A stretch of 32,401 nt of DNA, taken from contig DASTAW010000012.1 of NCBI GenBank assembly GCA_035712365.1, positions 1 through 32,401 of the forward strand. The letters are read 5' to 3'. Every line of letters begins with the position of its first letter. Positions within the stretch are counted from its first letter, which is position 1. The position numbers and the translations under genes were made by a program. Under the pieces are notes generated by a model. It was given only the letters and a program-made list of their open reading frames with translations, was not told the DNA's origin and did not search any database. Positions 14,476-22,097 of this stretch are shown piece by piece. The DNA is from Terriglobia bacterium (lineage in GTDB: Bacteria > Acidobacteriota > Terriglobia > UBA7540).

Positions 14476-15354
14476 TCAAGGGAATGGCCAAACGCGCTCG
14501 ACGGTTTTCGAGAGGATCCAGCTCTTGTCTCTCTGGTTGAGGAACTTCATGTCGTCCCGAACCACAGTCAACGTCTTCTCGTAAGTGGTCCACTTTTTAC
14601 AGACGGGCCAATCCGTTCCCCACATCAGGCGCCCGGGGCCGTAGGCCGCATAAAGGCGCTTCACGTATTCCTGTGCGTCAAGCCAGGGATACGGCTGCCG
14701 GGAAATCGACCAGGTGTGCGAGATTTTTACAAACACACGCGGAAAGCGCGCCAGTGTAATCAGCTTTTCCAATTCCTTCGGCTGATCAATGGGGCAGTCA
14801 GCCATGTGGTCAATCACCACGTCAAGCCTGGGACACTGGGCCATCAAAGAGACGAGGTCCGGCATTCGCGTGATCGGGGCATAAATCTGCATCGGGACTT
14901 TGAGCAACTCAGCGCGCTTCCAGAGCGGCGGCATGAGACGTCCCTTGATCCAATCGCCGCTGGCATCGCCGGAGGGGCTAAGCCGCACGCCATGGAATCC
15001 CTGTTCAGTGAGCTTTGAAAGTTGATCGGGCGCGGCGGGATCAAGGGGGTCCACGCGGCATACAGCCCTGAAGTACGGCTGATGCTTCTTCATGGAATCG
15101 AGAGTGTAGCGATTGTCCCACCGGTAGCCGATGTACTGCACGAGAACGGTTCGCGCGACTCCGTTGGCCTTCATCAAATCCAAGAGCATCGATGGAGTTT
15201 CATTGTCTTTGGGCGGACCGGTTGTCTGCCTTGCCCACGGGTAGTGCGGATCATTCACCCAGACGTGAACGTGAGGATCGAGAATGCGGAATTTGGGCGT
15301 GGTTTTTGGCAATGCCAGCACAAGAGATCCAGCTAGAAAATCGCGGCGGTTCAT
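14476..15354 (-). CDS. Tat-exported amidohydrolase-family (PF04909-like) hydrolase
   Basis: The 292-residue protein from the ATG at 15354 begins MNRRDFLAGS, a Tat-type signal. The mature enzyme is a TIM-barrel metal hydrolase of the amidohydrolase 2 type (lactonase/decarboxylase relatives): D-P-H-V-H-V-W (26-32) gives the metal-binding H-x-H, V-I-D-H a later His, and M-W-G-T-D-W-P the C-terminal Asp. The closest functional classes are sugar lactonases such as L-fuconolactonase and pyrone-dicarboxylate lactonase; the substrate here is unknown. The start overlaps the stop of the upstream isomerase-like gene by ATGA, which rules out the longer frame to 15396 and implies coupled expression. Both gene products carry twin-arginine signals, so they probably act together in the periplasm on the same carbohydrate-derived compound. 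Confidence 0.83.
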   Translation of the reverse strand: MNRRDFLAGSLVLALPKTTPKFRILDPHVHVWVNDPHYPWARQTTGPPKDNETPSMLLDLMKANGVARTVLVQYIGYRWDNRYTLDSMKKHQPYFRAVCRVDPLDPAAPDQLSKLTEQGFHGVRLSPSGDASGDWIKGRLMPPLWKRAELLKVPMQIYAPITRMPDLVSLMAQCPRLDVVIDHMADCPIDQPKELEKLITLARFPRVFVKISHTWSISRQPYPWLDAQEYVKRLYAAYGPGRLMWGTDWPVCKKWTTYEKTLTVVRDDMKFLNQRDKSWILSKTVERVWPFP

Positions 15355-16310
15355 AAGTAGATCGGCTCCAATTTTCTGGCCACGTAGGCGCCGCACCGCT
15401 CATAGTCGGCCAGCGGTCCGTGGCGGGCGGTGTCGAGATCAACGCAAATCCACCCACGGTAATCCACACTTTTCAAAACGCGGTGGCACCCCGGAAAGTC
15501 AACACTCCCATCGCCGAGGTCGTAGATGCTGGCATAAAAGCGCGCATTCGCTGAATCCTTCGGCAGCACTTTACCGTTCGGCAGCACCCAGTCACTGGCT
15601 GGCGTGGTCCACCTCGCATCCTTATAATCCAGGAATTGGATGCGGCGCTCATAGCGTTTCAAGGTTCCCACGACATCACAACCCGCAAGATACAGATGGG
15701 CTGTGTCGGGAGAGAGGCCGAACAGCTTGGGGTCGGTCATGGCCATGAACCGGTCAACTTCCTCCTGAGTCTGGACCATTTGGCCCAGATGGTTGTGCAG
15801 CCCGGCGGTGAATCCCATCCCGCCTGCAAGCTCTCCAATCTGGTTGCATCGGGCGCACAACTCTCGGAAAGCGGCAGGCGTATTCGCTCCCGGCCGCGTA
15901 CGCCCAGGCGAGAATACCACCAGATGATTGGCGCCAAAATCCGCCAGAAACTTCATCGCGGTCCGCGCGCTTTCCAGTACCTGCCGGCGCCGCGCGGGAT
16001 CGCAGAGCGGCCCACCCCAGGAAACCGTGACCACATGAAGATTCCGCTTTGATAGTTCGCGATGCATTTGCGCTTTGGTCAATCCGTAGCGCTCAAGCAG
16101 GCGGGGAAATCCTGTCAGGCGGACGCCCGTGAAGCCCGTCTCTTTCATCACATCGAGAATGTCGGTGAAAGGGCACGGAGGATAATGGTCCCACAATCCG
16201 GTAGAGAGCGCCCACGTGACGTTCCGGTTCGCCGGCAGGGACGTTGCAGCGGCCAGCGATGCCGATAGAGTCGGGAGCGCAGCAAGGAAAGTGCGGCGGT
16301 CGATGCCCAT
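15351..16310 (-). CDS. Tat-exported sugar phosphate isomerase/epimerase-like TIM barrel
   Basis: The 319-residue protein from the ATG at 16310 begins MGIDRRTFLAALPTLSAS, a twin-arginine signal. The mature region is an AP-endonuclease-2/xylose-isomerase-like TIM barrel: TGFTGVRLTG, NHLVVFSPG, GLHNHLGQM, LSPDTAHLYLAG, QFLDYKDARW and GWICVDLD are the successive strand ends carrying the His, Asp and Glu metal ligands. These proteins isomerise or epimerise sugars or inositol derivatives; exported members are common in Acidobacteriota and Planctomycetota but their substrates are mostly unknown. GAGG lies 6 nt before this ATG, while the upstream in-frame Met residues have no signal peptide, so this start is preferred. 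It is the first gene of a two-gene unit with the amidohydrolase. Confidence 0.82.
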   Translation of the reverse strand: MGIDRRTFLAALPTLSASLAAATSLPANRNVTWALSTGLWDHYPPCPFTDILDVMKETGFTGVRLTGFPRLLERYGLTKAQMHRELSKRNLHVVTVSWGGPLCDPARRRQVLESARTAMKFLADFGANHLVVFSPGRTRPGANTPAAFRELCARCNQIGELAGGMGFTAGLHNHLGQMVQTQEEVDRFMAMTDPKLFGLSPDTAHLYLAGCDVVGTLKRYERRIQFLDYKDARWTTPASDWVLPNGKVLPKDSANARFYASIYDLGDGSVDFPGCHRVLKSVDYRGWICVDLDTARHGPLADYERCGAYVARKLEPIYL

Positions 16311-16376
16311 GGTGCGCCTCATATTATGAGCCGCCGTGCCGTGTGTCAATCGCATAAACCGCAGCCGGCATATATT

Positions 16377-16418
16377 TCTCGCTTCGCAAATTCGCAGACA
16401 CCACAGGGCGAGTATCTG
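16377..16418 (+). repeat. Two-hairpin repeat, family A, copy 6
   Basis: TCTCGC-type hairpin 1 has a ttc loop but a decayed right arm. The 3-nt spacer ends in cg, then CAGACACC, loop acagggcg and AGTATCTG follow, with several mismatches. Position by position it aligns with the copy at 437-478. It lies between the divergently transcribed TIM-barrel gene and tilS. Confidence 0.6.
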
Positions 16419-16540
16419 TACCATCGTCCATCATGAATTTTCGCTGTTTCAAAATCCGTCTGCCAGCTGCAAAGTGTTGGACGTTCTGAATCTGGCACGG
16501 GCGTCGGTCTGTAATGCTACAATTGCGGCAGCGTAATGCC

Positions 16541-17950
16541 ATGCCGACCTCGACGGACCTCTACCGCCGCTGGCTGACCCAAACACGAAAGCATCCCTTT
16601 GTTCACGCCGGAGAACGGATTGGAGCGGCTGTTTCAGGCGGGCCAGACTCGGTACTGATGCTGGATTTTCTGGCGCGGATGGCGGGCGACGCAGGTTTTC
16701 AACTGGCGGTCGTCCACTTTAATCACCACCTGCGCGGTGCGGAATCGGACGAAGATGAGAGCTTTGTCCGGAAACTTGCCGGGCAATACGGCGTTCCGTT
16801 TTTTCGCGGCGAAGCCCGCGTGGCCCAGGAAGCCCGCAAGCGCCGCCTCAACCTGGAGGCCACGGCGCGCGAATTCCGCTACCGCTATTTCCTGGGGCTT
16901 ATCCGCCAGGGAAAAGTGGACAAGGTGGCAACTGCTCACACTCTGGACGACCAGGCCGAAACCGTTCTCCTGCACATCCTGCGAGGGACGGGCACCCGCG
17001 GGCTGGCAGGCATACATTCCAACCTTCAAAACAAAATCATTCGACCTTTTCTGGGCCTTACTCGCGCCGAGATTGAGGCAGAAATCGGCAGACGAAGTCT
17101 TCCGTTCCGCGTGGATTCCACCAATCTGGAGACGCGTTTTCGCCGTAATAAAGTCCGCCTGGAACTTTTGCCGATGCTCGAAAGGGAGTACAACCCGGAA
17201 ATCAAACGCCTGCTGAGTGAAATGGCCGCAAGGGCCCGCGAAGACGAAGCTTATCTCGACCACCAGGCCAGAGAGCGGGCTGGGGCCTGGCGGCTGCGTG
17301 AGGACGGCGCCGTAAAGATTTCACGCCCTGCCCTGCGAAATATGCCGCCCGCGCTGGCCAGGCGGGTGTTGCGCCAGATGGTAGCGGAGGTGGGAAGCGG
17401 CCTGGCGGGCGTTACTCACCGGCACATCGAGTCCATCTACCATTTGGCGATCGATTCACAGAGTGGCAAAAAGGTGCAGGTTCCACATGGTCTCACGGCG
17501 CGGAGTGAATTCGACTGGCTGATTCTCTCGCCGGCAGAGGGTAACGTAAGTCCTTTGGAATTCGTCTACAAGGTTGTGGTCCCGGGTACAATAACCGTCA
17601 CGGAAATCAGCCGGAGCGTGACTTTCAAAATTATTGGCTGCGCAGACACCGATCAGGGATATAATGACATGGAGTGGCCCAAGTTGGACCCGCTAAAAAT
17701 GCCGGGACGGTTGGTCTTTCGGAACTGGCGCCCAGGAGATCGATACCGCCCGTCGGGATCTCAGAAATCCGTCAAAGTAAAGGAACTTTTCCTCCGGCAT
17801 CGTATACCCTTCGGCCAGAGGGCATGCTGGCCGGTTTTGGATAGCGAGCTAGGGATTGTGTGCGCTCGCGGTTTGCCCGGTGCCGCGTGGGCGGTAGCCA
17901 ACGAGGAGTGCGATCGAGTTCTGGTCATCCGCGAAACCCGTCTGGCTTAG
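16541..17950 (+). CDS. tilS: tRNA(Ile)-lysidine synthase
   Basis: TilS attaches lysine to C34 of the CAU-anticodon tRNA(Ile), changing its decoding from AUG to AUA; it uses ATP and acts in the cytoplasm. The 469-residue product has the PP-loop SGGPDS (32-37), the HFNHHLRG segment, ATAHTLDDQAETVLLHILRGTGTRGLAG with the second ATP/tRNA-binding block, and a C-terminal TilS domain (FRNWRPGDRYRPSGSQKSVKVKEL... region). Length fits the long two-domain form of the family. The ATG at 16541 is preferred over 16514 because it gives the usual spacing to the PP-loop and a TACAAT hexamer at 16518-16523 could be a -10 box; no strong ribosome site is seen at either. ftsH follows on the same strand, an arrangement common in bacteria. 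Confidence 0.95.
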   Translation: MPTSTDLYRRWLTQTRKHPFVHAGERIGAAVSGGPDSVLMLDFLARMAGDAGFQLAVVHFNHHLRGAESDEDESFVRKLAGQYGVPFFRGEARVAQEARKRRLNLEATAREFRYRYFLGLIRQGKVDKVATAHTLDDQAETVLLHILRGTGTRGLAGIHSNLQNKIIRPFLGLTRAEIEAEIGRRSLPFRVDSTNLETRFRRNKVRLELLPMLEREYNPEIKRLLSEMAARAREDEAYLDHQARERAGAWRLREDGAVKISRPALRNMPPALARRVLRQMVAEVGSGLAGVTHRHIESIYHLAIDSQSGKKVQVPHGLTARSEFDWLILSPAEGNVSPLEFVYKVVVPGTITVTEISRSVTFKIIGCADTDQGYNDMEWPKLDPLKMPGRLVFRNWRPGDRYRPSGSQKSVKVKELFLRHRIPFGQRACWPVLDSELGIVCARGLPGAAWAVANEECDRVLVIRETRLA

Positions 17951-17979
17951 TTCGCAAATTCATGGGGGTTTCGTATTAT
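17951..17979 (+). promoter_or_regulatory. Possible sigma-70-type promoter of ftsH
   Basis: TTCGCA (17951-17956) and TATTAT (17974-17979) are spaced 17 nt, matching four and five of six consensus bases. It lies directly after the tilS stop and would give an ftsH leader of about 110 nt. That leader contains a 22-codon frame (17981-18049) with no clear ribosome site. Confidence 0.4.
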
Positions 17980-18098
17980 CATGATGGTGGCTAAGGTGAG
18001 GGAGCCAGAGTGGCACCGAAAACGACGTTTGGTGCATCTAAACATATGACGGGCAAGCAAGTAGCACTCGTCTCGTGTTGGGGACGGGAGGTAATATC

Positions 18099-20006
18099 GT
18101 GAATTCGGCGGTCAAGAACATAATTTTCTGGGTGGTGATGGTCGTCACCGCGCTTTTGATCTGGGCGGTTGTGCGGTCAAGCACCGCCGAGCGAGTCAGC
18201 AATTATACCTTTACCCAGTTCGTCAACCAGGTGGACGGCGGAAACGTACAGGAAATCACCATCTCCGGCACCGATGTCACCGGGGTCCTCAAAAAGGACA
18301 ACCAGAAATTCAAGACCACGATTCCGGCCAACTATCCCGACCTGTACAAGGACCTTCTGAGTAAAGACGTCAAGGTGACGGTAAAGAGCGAATCCAGCAG
18401 TTCGTGGATGACGTGGCTGGCCAATGGGCTTCCGCTGATTCTGCTGATCGGCCTCTGGATTTTCTTCATGCGACAGATGCAGAGCGGCGGCAACAAAGCC
18501 CTTTCATTCGGAAAGAGCCGCGCACGGCTGCTTTCAACCCAGCACAAGAAGATTACTTTTAAAGATGTGGCTGGGGTGCAGGAGGCCAAGGAAGAGCTCC
18601 ATGAAATCATCGATTTCCTGCGGGAGCCGCAGAAATTCCAAAAGCTGGGGGGCCGCATCCCCAAAGGTGTCCTCCTGGTGGGGCCGCCCGGAACCGGGAA
18701 AACCCTGCTGGCGCGGGCCATCGCCGGGGAAGCGAACGTTCCTTTCTTCTCGATTTCCGGATCCGATTTTGTGGAGATGTTTGTCGGCGTAGGCGCCTCG
18801 CGCGTCCGCGACCTTTTCGAGCAGGGCAAGAAAAACGCTCCGTGCATTATTTTCATCGATGAAATTGACGCCGTCGGCCGCCACCGAGGCGCAGGACTGG
18901 GCGGCGGCCATGACGAGCGCGAACAGACCCTGAACCAGTTGCTCGTTGAAATGGACGGATTTGAATCGAATGAAGGCGTGATCCTGATCGCGGCCACCAA
19001 CCGGCCGGACGTCCTGGATCCGGCGCTGCTCCGCCCGGGGCGCTTTGACCGGCGTGTGGTGGTCCCGCGGCCTGACGTGAAGGGCCGTGAATCCATTCTG
19101 AAAGTGCATACCAAGAAAATCCCTCTGGCCGAGGACGTCGACCTCCCGGTGCTGGCGCGTGGAACGCCGGGCTTCTCCGGTGCCGACCTCGCCAACCTGG
19201 TGAACGAAGGCGCGCTGCTGGCGGCCCGCCAGAACCGCAAGCAGGTGAGCATGCTGGACATGGACACCGCCAAGGACAAGGTGCTGATGGGGCCGGAGCG
19301 GCGGTCGATGATTCTCTCCGACGAAGAAAAGTGCAACACCGCCTACCACGAGGCGGGTCACGCCCTGGTGGCTTCCCTGCTGCCCAATGCGGACCCTCTT
19401 CACAAGGTCACCATCATCCCCCGCGGAATGGCGCTCGGCGTCACCATGCAGTTGCCGCTGGACGATAAACACACTTACACGCGCGACTTTCTGGAAGCCC
19501 AACTGGCCATCATGATGGGCGGGCGCGTGGCGGAAGAGCTCTTCCTTAATCACATCACAACCGGAGCCGGAAATGACATTGAGCAGGCCACCGGCATCGC
19601 GCGCCGGATGGTTTGCGAGTTTGGAATGTCAGATCTTGGGCCGCTGGCGTTCGGCAAAAACCAGCAGGAAATCTTTCTGGGACGTGACCTGGCCACACAG
19701 CGCGATTTCAGCGAAGACACGGCCATCAAGATCGACCAGGAAGTGAAGAAGTTTGTCACCACGGGGTATCAGCGTGCCAAAGACATTCTCAATAACCATC
19801 GCGACATTCTGATCCGAATCGCCGAGGCGCTTCTCGAGCGTGAAATCCTCGATGCCGGCGAGGTGAAGCTGCTGATTGAAGGCAAGCCGCTTCCCGAACT
19901 GGTCCGGCAGCCAGTTCCCAAGCCGGGTGAAGGGGAAACAACTGAAGTTCTGAAGCCTCAGCCTTCACAAGGCGTTCCAGGGCGCGAGCGCCCTCAGCCA
20001 GCCTGA
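18099..20006 (+). CDS. ftsH: ATP-dependent membrane zinc protease FtsH
   Basis: FtsH is a hexameric AAA+ protease of the inner membrane that degrades misassembled membrane proteins and selected regulators. The 635-residue product has transmembrane segments at about 6-25 and 105-124 with a periplasmic domain between them. Walker A GPPGTGKT is at 195-202, Walker B IIFIDEID at 250-257, the second region of homology LRPGRFDRR with arginine fingers at 311-319, and the zinc site HEAGH at 417-421. [10 protein letters not shown] further on supplies the third ligand Asp. The C-terminal tail is short and Pro-rich. The start is GTG at 18099, decided by GGGAGG 7 nt upstream; the longer frame from 18075 includes this ribosome site within it. 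A hairpin-forming AGGGCG/CGCCCT pair lies in the last codons. Confidence 0.97.
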   Translation: MNSAVKNIIFWVVMVVTALLIWAVVRSSTAERVSNYTFTQFVNQVDGGNVQEITISGTDVTGVLKKDNQKFKTTIPANYPDLYKDLLSKDVKVTVKSESSSSWMTWLANGLPLILLIGLWIFFMRQMQSGGNKALSFGKSRARLLSTQHKKITFKDVAGVQEAKEELHEIIDFLREPQKFQKLGGRIPKGVLLVGPPGTGKTLLARAIAGEANVPFFSISGSDFVEMFVGVGASRVRDLFEQGKKNAPCIIFIDEIDAVGRHRGAGLGGGHDEREQTLNQLLVEMDGFESNEGVILIAATNRPDVLDPALLRPGRFDRRVVVPRPDVKGRESILKVHTKKIPLAEDVDLPVLARGTPGFSGADLANLVNEGALLAARQNRKQVSMLDMDTAKDKVLMGPERRSMILSDEEKCNTAYHEAGHALVASLLPNADPLHKVTIIPRGMALGVTMQLPLDDKHTYTRDFLEAQLAIMMGGRVAEELFLNHITTGAGNDIEQATGIARRMVCEFGMSDLGPLAFGKNQQEIFLGRDLATQRDFSEDTAIKIDQEVKKFVTTGYQRAKDILNNHRDILIRIAEALLEREILDAGEVKLLIEGKPLPELVRQPVPKPGEGETTEVLKPQPSQGVPGRERPQPA

Positions 20007-20068
20007 CCCCTTGACCGGGTCTCTACAGATCATCGCCAACAGCCGTGTGCCTGGGCGCGCATGAATGC

Positions 20069-20099
20069 TTGCCTGCGTGGCCGCTAATCACCTTATAAT
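20069..20099 (+). promoter_or_regulatory. Possible promoter of the aldolase gene
   Basis: A perfect TATAAT (20094-20099) is preceded by TTGCCT (20069-20074) at a rather long 19-nt spacing. It lies 55 nt before the aldolase ATG and after the ftsH stop. Confidence 0.4.
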
Positions 20100-20154
20100 T
20101 GCTCTCGATCGATTTGGGATTGGGAAGTAATATCGCTCAAAAGGGGCGTCCAAT

Positions 20155-20975
20155 ATGTTGCCAGCGGGCCTTGAACTGGGACCTTCGTGGGAAAATCCTG
20201 TCAGGAAATCTCTGGCTGAGGGCCAGGCGGTGTTCGGTCTAACCATCACCGTCCCCAGCGTGGAAGTGGCGGCGCAGGCGGCAATCTGGGTTTTGATTTT
20301 CTGTGGATTGAAATGGAGCACAGTCCGACCACGCTGGAGTCGCTGCGGAACATGGTGCTGGCCACCAGAGGATTGAAGTCCCTGCCGTTTGCCCGTGTTC
20401 CTGTGAACGAATTGTGGATGGCGAAAAGGGTGCTCGACTGCGGAGTGCTCGGCGTGATCTTTCCCTTCACCAGCACTCCCGAACTGGCTCGCCAGGCGGT
20501 GGCGGCGTGCAAGTATCCACCCCGCGGCGGACGCGGCTCCGGCGCAGGGCTGGCCACGTTCTGCTGGCCGGCGGTCGAGGGTTACTACGATTTTGCCGAC
20601 CGAAACGTGATGGTAATCGCCAACATCGAAGAGGCCAAAGCCGTGGAAAATATCGAGGCCATCGCCTCAACAGAAGGCCTGGACGTGCTGTTTGTGGGCA
20701 CCAGCGACCTGGCGTTTTCACTGGGATTTCGCGGCAAGCAGGACCATCCTCGAGTTGAGGAAGCGCTCCAGGAGGTCGTGAACACGGCGCAAAAGCACAA
20801 GAAGGCGGTTGGAGTTCCGATTGCCCATCCCGAACAGGCCAAAAGATATATGCAGCAGGGAATTCAATTTTTTCAGGCGAGCACTGACTTGCGGCTGATG
20901 ACCGCCGGCGCGCGTCAATTTTTGGAGGCGCTGGGCATGACCTGCGCCAAGCCCAGAACGCAGCCGCTCTATTGA
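20155..20975 (+). pseudogene. HpcH/HpaI-family aldolase, broken by a one-base frameshift
   Basis: Two reading frames together make one class II HpcH/HpaI aldolase (2-dehydro-3-deoxyglucarate aldolase type), which cleaves 2-keto-3-deoxy acids to pyruvate and an aldehyde with a divalent metal. The first frame (from 20155) gives MLPAGLELG through VEVAAQA. Near 20275-20285 homology jumps to the other frame with NLGFDFLWIEMEHSP, continuing to the stop at 20975. The later part has FARVP, GVIFPFTSTPELA, KYPPRGGRGSG, a metal-binding Glu in IANIEEAKAVENI, and DVLFVGTSDLAFSLG, all expected. Joining them needs one extra base in GGCAATCTG, so one base has been lost, in the genome or in the assembly. Apart from this the gene is full length and its motifs intact, suggesting a recent loss or a sequencing error. 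As written, only a 73-residue peptide would be made from the first start. Confidence 0.85.
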
Positions 20976-21021
20976 GCAATCTCCGCAGTCAAAACCGAAG
21001 GCACCACGTCACGCCCAACAT

Positions 21022-21039
21022 GCCAGCGGGCTTGCTGGC
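21022..21039. terminator. Hairpin between convergent genes
   Basis: GCCAGC, loop gggctt, GCTGGC is a perfect 6-bp stem lying 2 nt past the stop of the ThiE/TenI gene and 46 nt past the aldolase stop. It has no T tract on either strand, so termination would be weak or Rho-assisted. Confidence 0.4.
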
Positions 21040-21041
21040 CA

Positions 21042-21662
21042 TCAATGGAATTGCTGGCGCAGCTCGCGGACGCGGTCCGCGATGGGCGGGCCCTCCTGAA
21101 ACAGCCGGATTCCGGCAATCCCCGTTGCGCCGGCTTCAAGGCAGGCCCTGACTCTCTCGACTGTGATGCCGCCCAGCGCCAGGACGGGAATGCTAACGCG
21201 GCCTGCAACTTCTAACAATTTGTTCAGACCAAGTGGAGGCCCGTAGGGCCGCTTGGATGGAGTCTCGAAAATGGGTCCCAGCAGGATGTAATCGGCCTCG
21301 CCCGCTTCCGCTCTCAACGCTTCCTCCAGCGAGTGGCAGGAAACTCCAACAAGAAAACCCCTGTCCACGTGCCTGCGGACACTTTCAGACGGCATGGATC
21401 GTCCGCCGAGATGGACCCCGTGCGCGTGAGTAGCGATTGCGATATCCAATCGATCATTCACCAGGATTTTTGTGTTTGATTCTTGCGCTAATTCGACGGT
21501 CGCTCTGGACAGCAAGATCATTCTGTAGGTGTCCAGGTCCTTCTCCCGAAGCTGGATCAGGTCCACTCCGGCAGCAACGGCAGCTTGAAGATGCGAAACC
21601 AGCGGCGTGGGGCCAAGCCCGTGCCGGTCAGTAATGTAGTAGAGGCTGATCCGAGAAGGCAT
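21042..21662 (-). CDS. ThiE/TenI-family protein (thiamine phosphate synthase or thiazole tautomerase)
   Basis: The 206-residue TIM barrel has LYYITDR, IQLREKDLD, ILVNDRLDIAI, HGVHLGG, VGVSCHSLEEA, ADYILLGPIFETPSK and VLALGGIT in family order. ThiE joins the thiazole and pyrimidine halves of thiamine; TenI isomerises the thiazole. The pyrophosphate/Mg motif NDRLD is present, but the second Mg-binding Asp of ThiE (HLGQxD) is missing: it reads HLGGRSM. In contrast, C-H-S-L-E-E-A and I-F-E-T are TenI-like, with a His where TenI's catalytic His lies. It may therefore be a tautomerase or a low-activity synthase. No other thiamine gene and no TPP riboswitch is visible nearby. It converges on the broken aldolase. 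The start has no strong ribosome site. Confidence 0.8.
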   Translation of the reverse strand: MPSRISLYYITDRHGLGPTPLVSHLQAAVAAGVDLIQLREKDLDTYRMILLSRATVELAQESNTKILVNDRLDIAIATHAHGVHLGGRSMPSESVRRHVDRGFLVGVSCHSLEEALRAEAGEADYILLGPIFETPSKRPYGPPLGLNKLLEVAGRVSIPVLALGGITVERVRACLEAGATGIAGIRLFQEGPPIADRVRELRQQFH

Positions 21663-21769
21663 GTTGAAGGCTTGACTTCAAGGCTTGGCGGCATGGAAGA
21701 TGGAAAAAAAGCAATGAAAAGGCCCGAAGACTTCAGGCCGGCCTGCGTCCGCTCCCGGCCCGCCGGACC

Positions 21770-22078
21770 TTACTGGACCAGTCCAATCGACCGTCGCAAC
21801 CGCCAGACTTCATGAAAAGCCAGGAAGACGTCAATGAGGCCCAGGCCCGAGATGCCGCCGCGAATGTAATAGTTCCGCGCAAGCATGTAGACCCAGGAGT
21901 AATGCCCCACAAAAAAATTCTGGCTCCACAGCGGGACCCAGGGGAACAGGAAGAGCGATGCCCCCATTTCGAAGCAGATCACCACATACAGGATAGCCAG
22001 CCAACGGTTCATGCGCGGTTCTTGCGAGGGGGCGCCAGCGGAACACGTTACGGCATCGGGTTTCGTCGGAGTTGTCAC
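21770..22078 (-). CDS. Small membrane protein of unknown function
   Basis: From a GTG at 22078 the product is 102 residues; an ATG at 22012 would give 80. The GTG is preferred since GAGGGG lies 5 nt upstream, whereas the ATG has no ribosome site. After about 22 polar residues come two hydrophobic segments (RWLAILYVVICFEMGASLFLF, then a Gly/Leu-rich stretch IRGGISGLGLIDVFLAF) separated by an aromatic loop (WVPLWSQNFF..YSWVYML). The second ends in a positive tail VWRLRRS. This resembles small two- or three-TM proteins of unknown function. It starts 19 nt after the stop of the TPR gene on the same strand, so the two are probably co-transcribed; I cannot say what they share functionally. Confidence 0.6.
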   Translation of the reverse strand: MTTPTKPDAVTCSAGAPSQEPRMNRWLAILYVVICFEMGASLFLFPWVPLWSQNFFVGHYSWVYMLARNYYIRGGISGLGLIDVFLAFHEVWRLRRSIGLVQ

Positions 22079-22097
22079 GACGGCCCCTCGATGCCAT

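Noticed and set aside
16492-16508. Sigma-54-like promoter CTGGCACG upstream of tilS
   Set aside because: The -24 part fits well, but at the -12 position the required GC reads GG, and tilS is not a usual sigma-54 target.
17981-18049. 22-codon frame in the ftsH leader
   Set aside because: No clear ribosome site and nothing to support translation; mentioned only as part of the leader.
18534-19553. Long minus-strand frame (339 codons)
   Set aside because: It lies wholly antisense to ftsH and shows no protein-family features.
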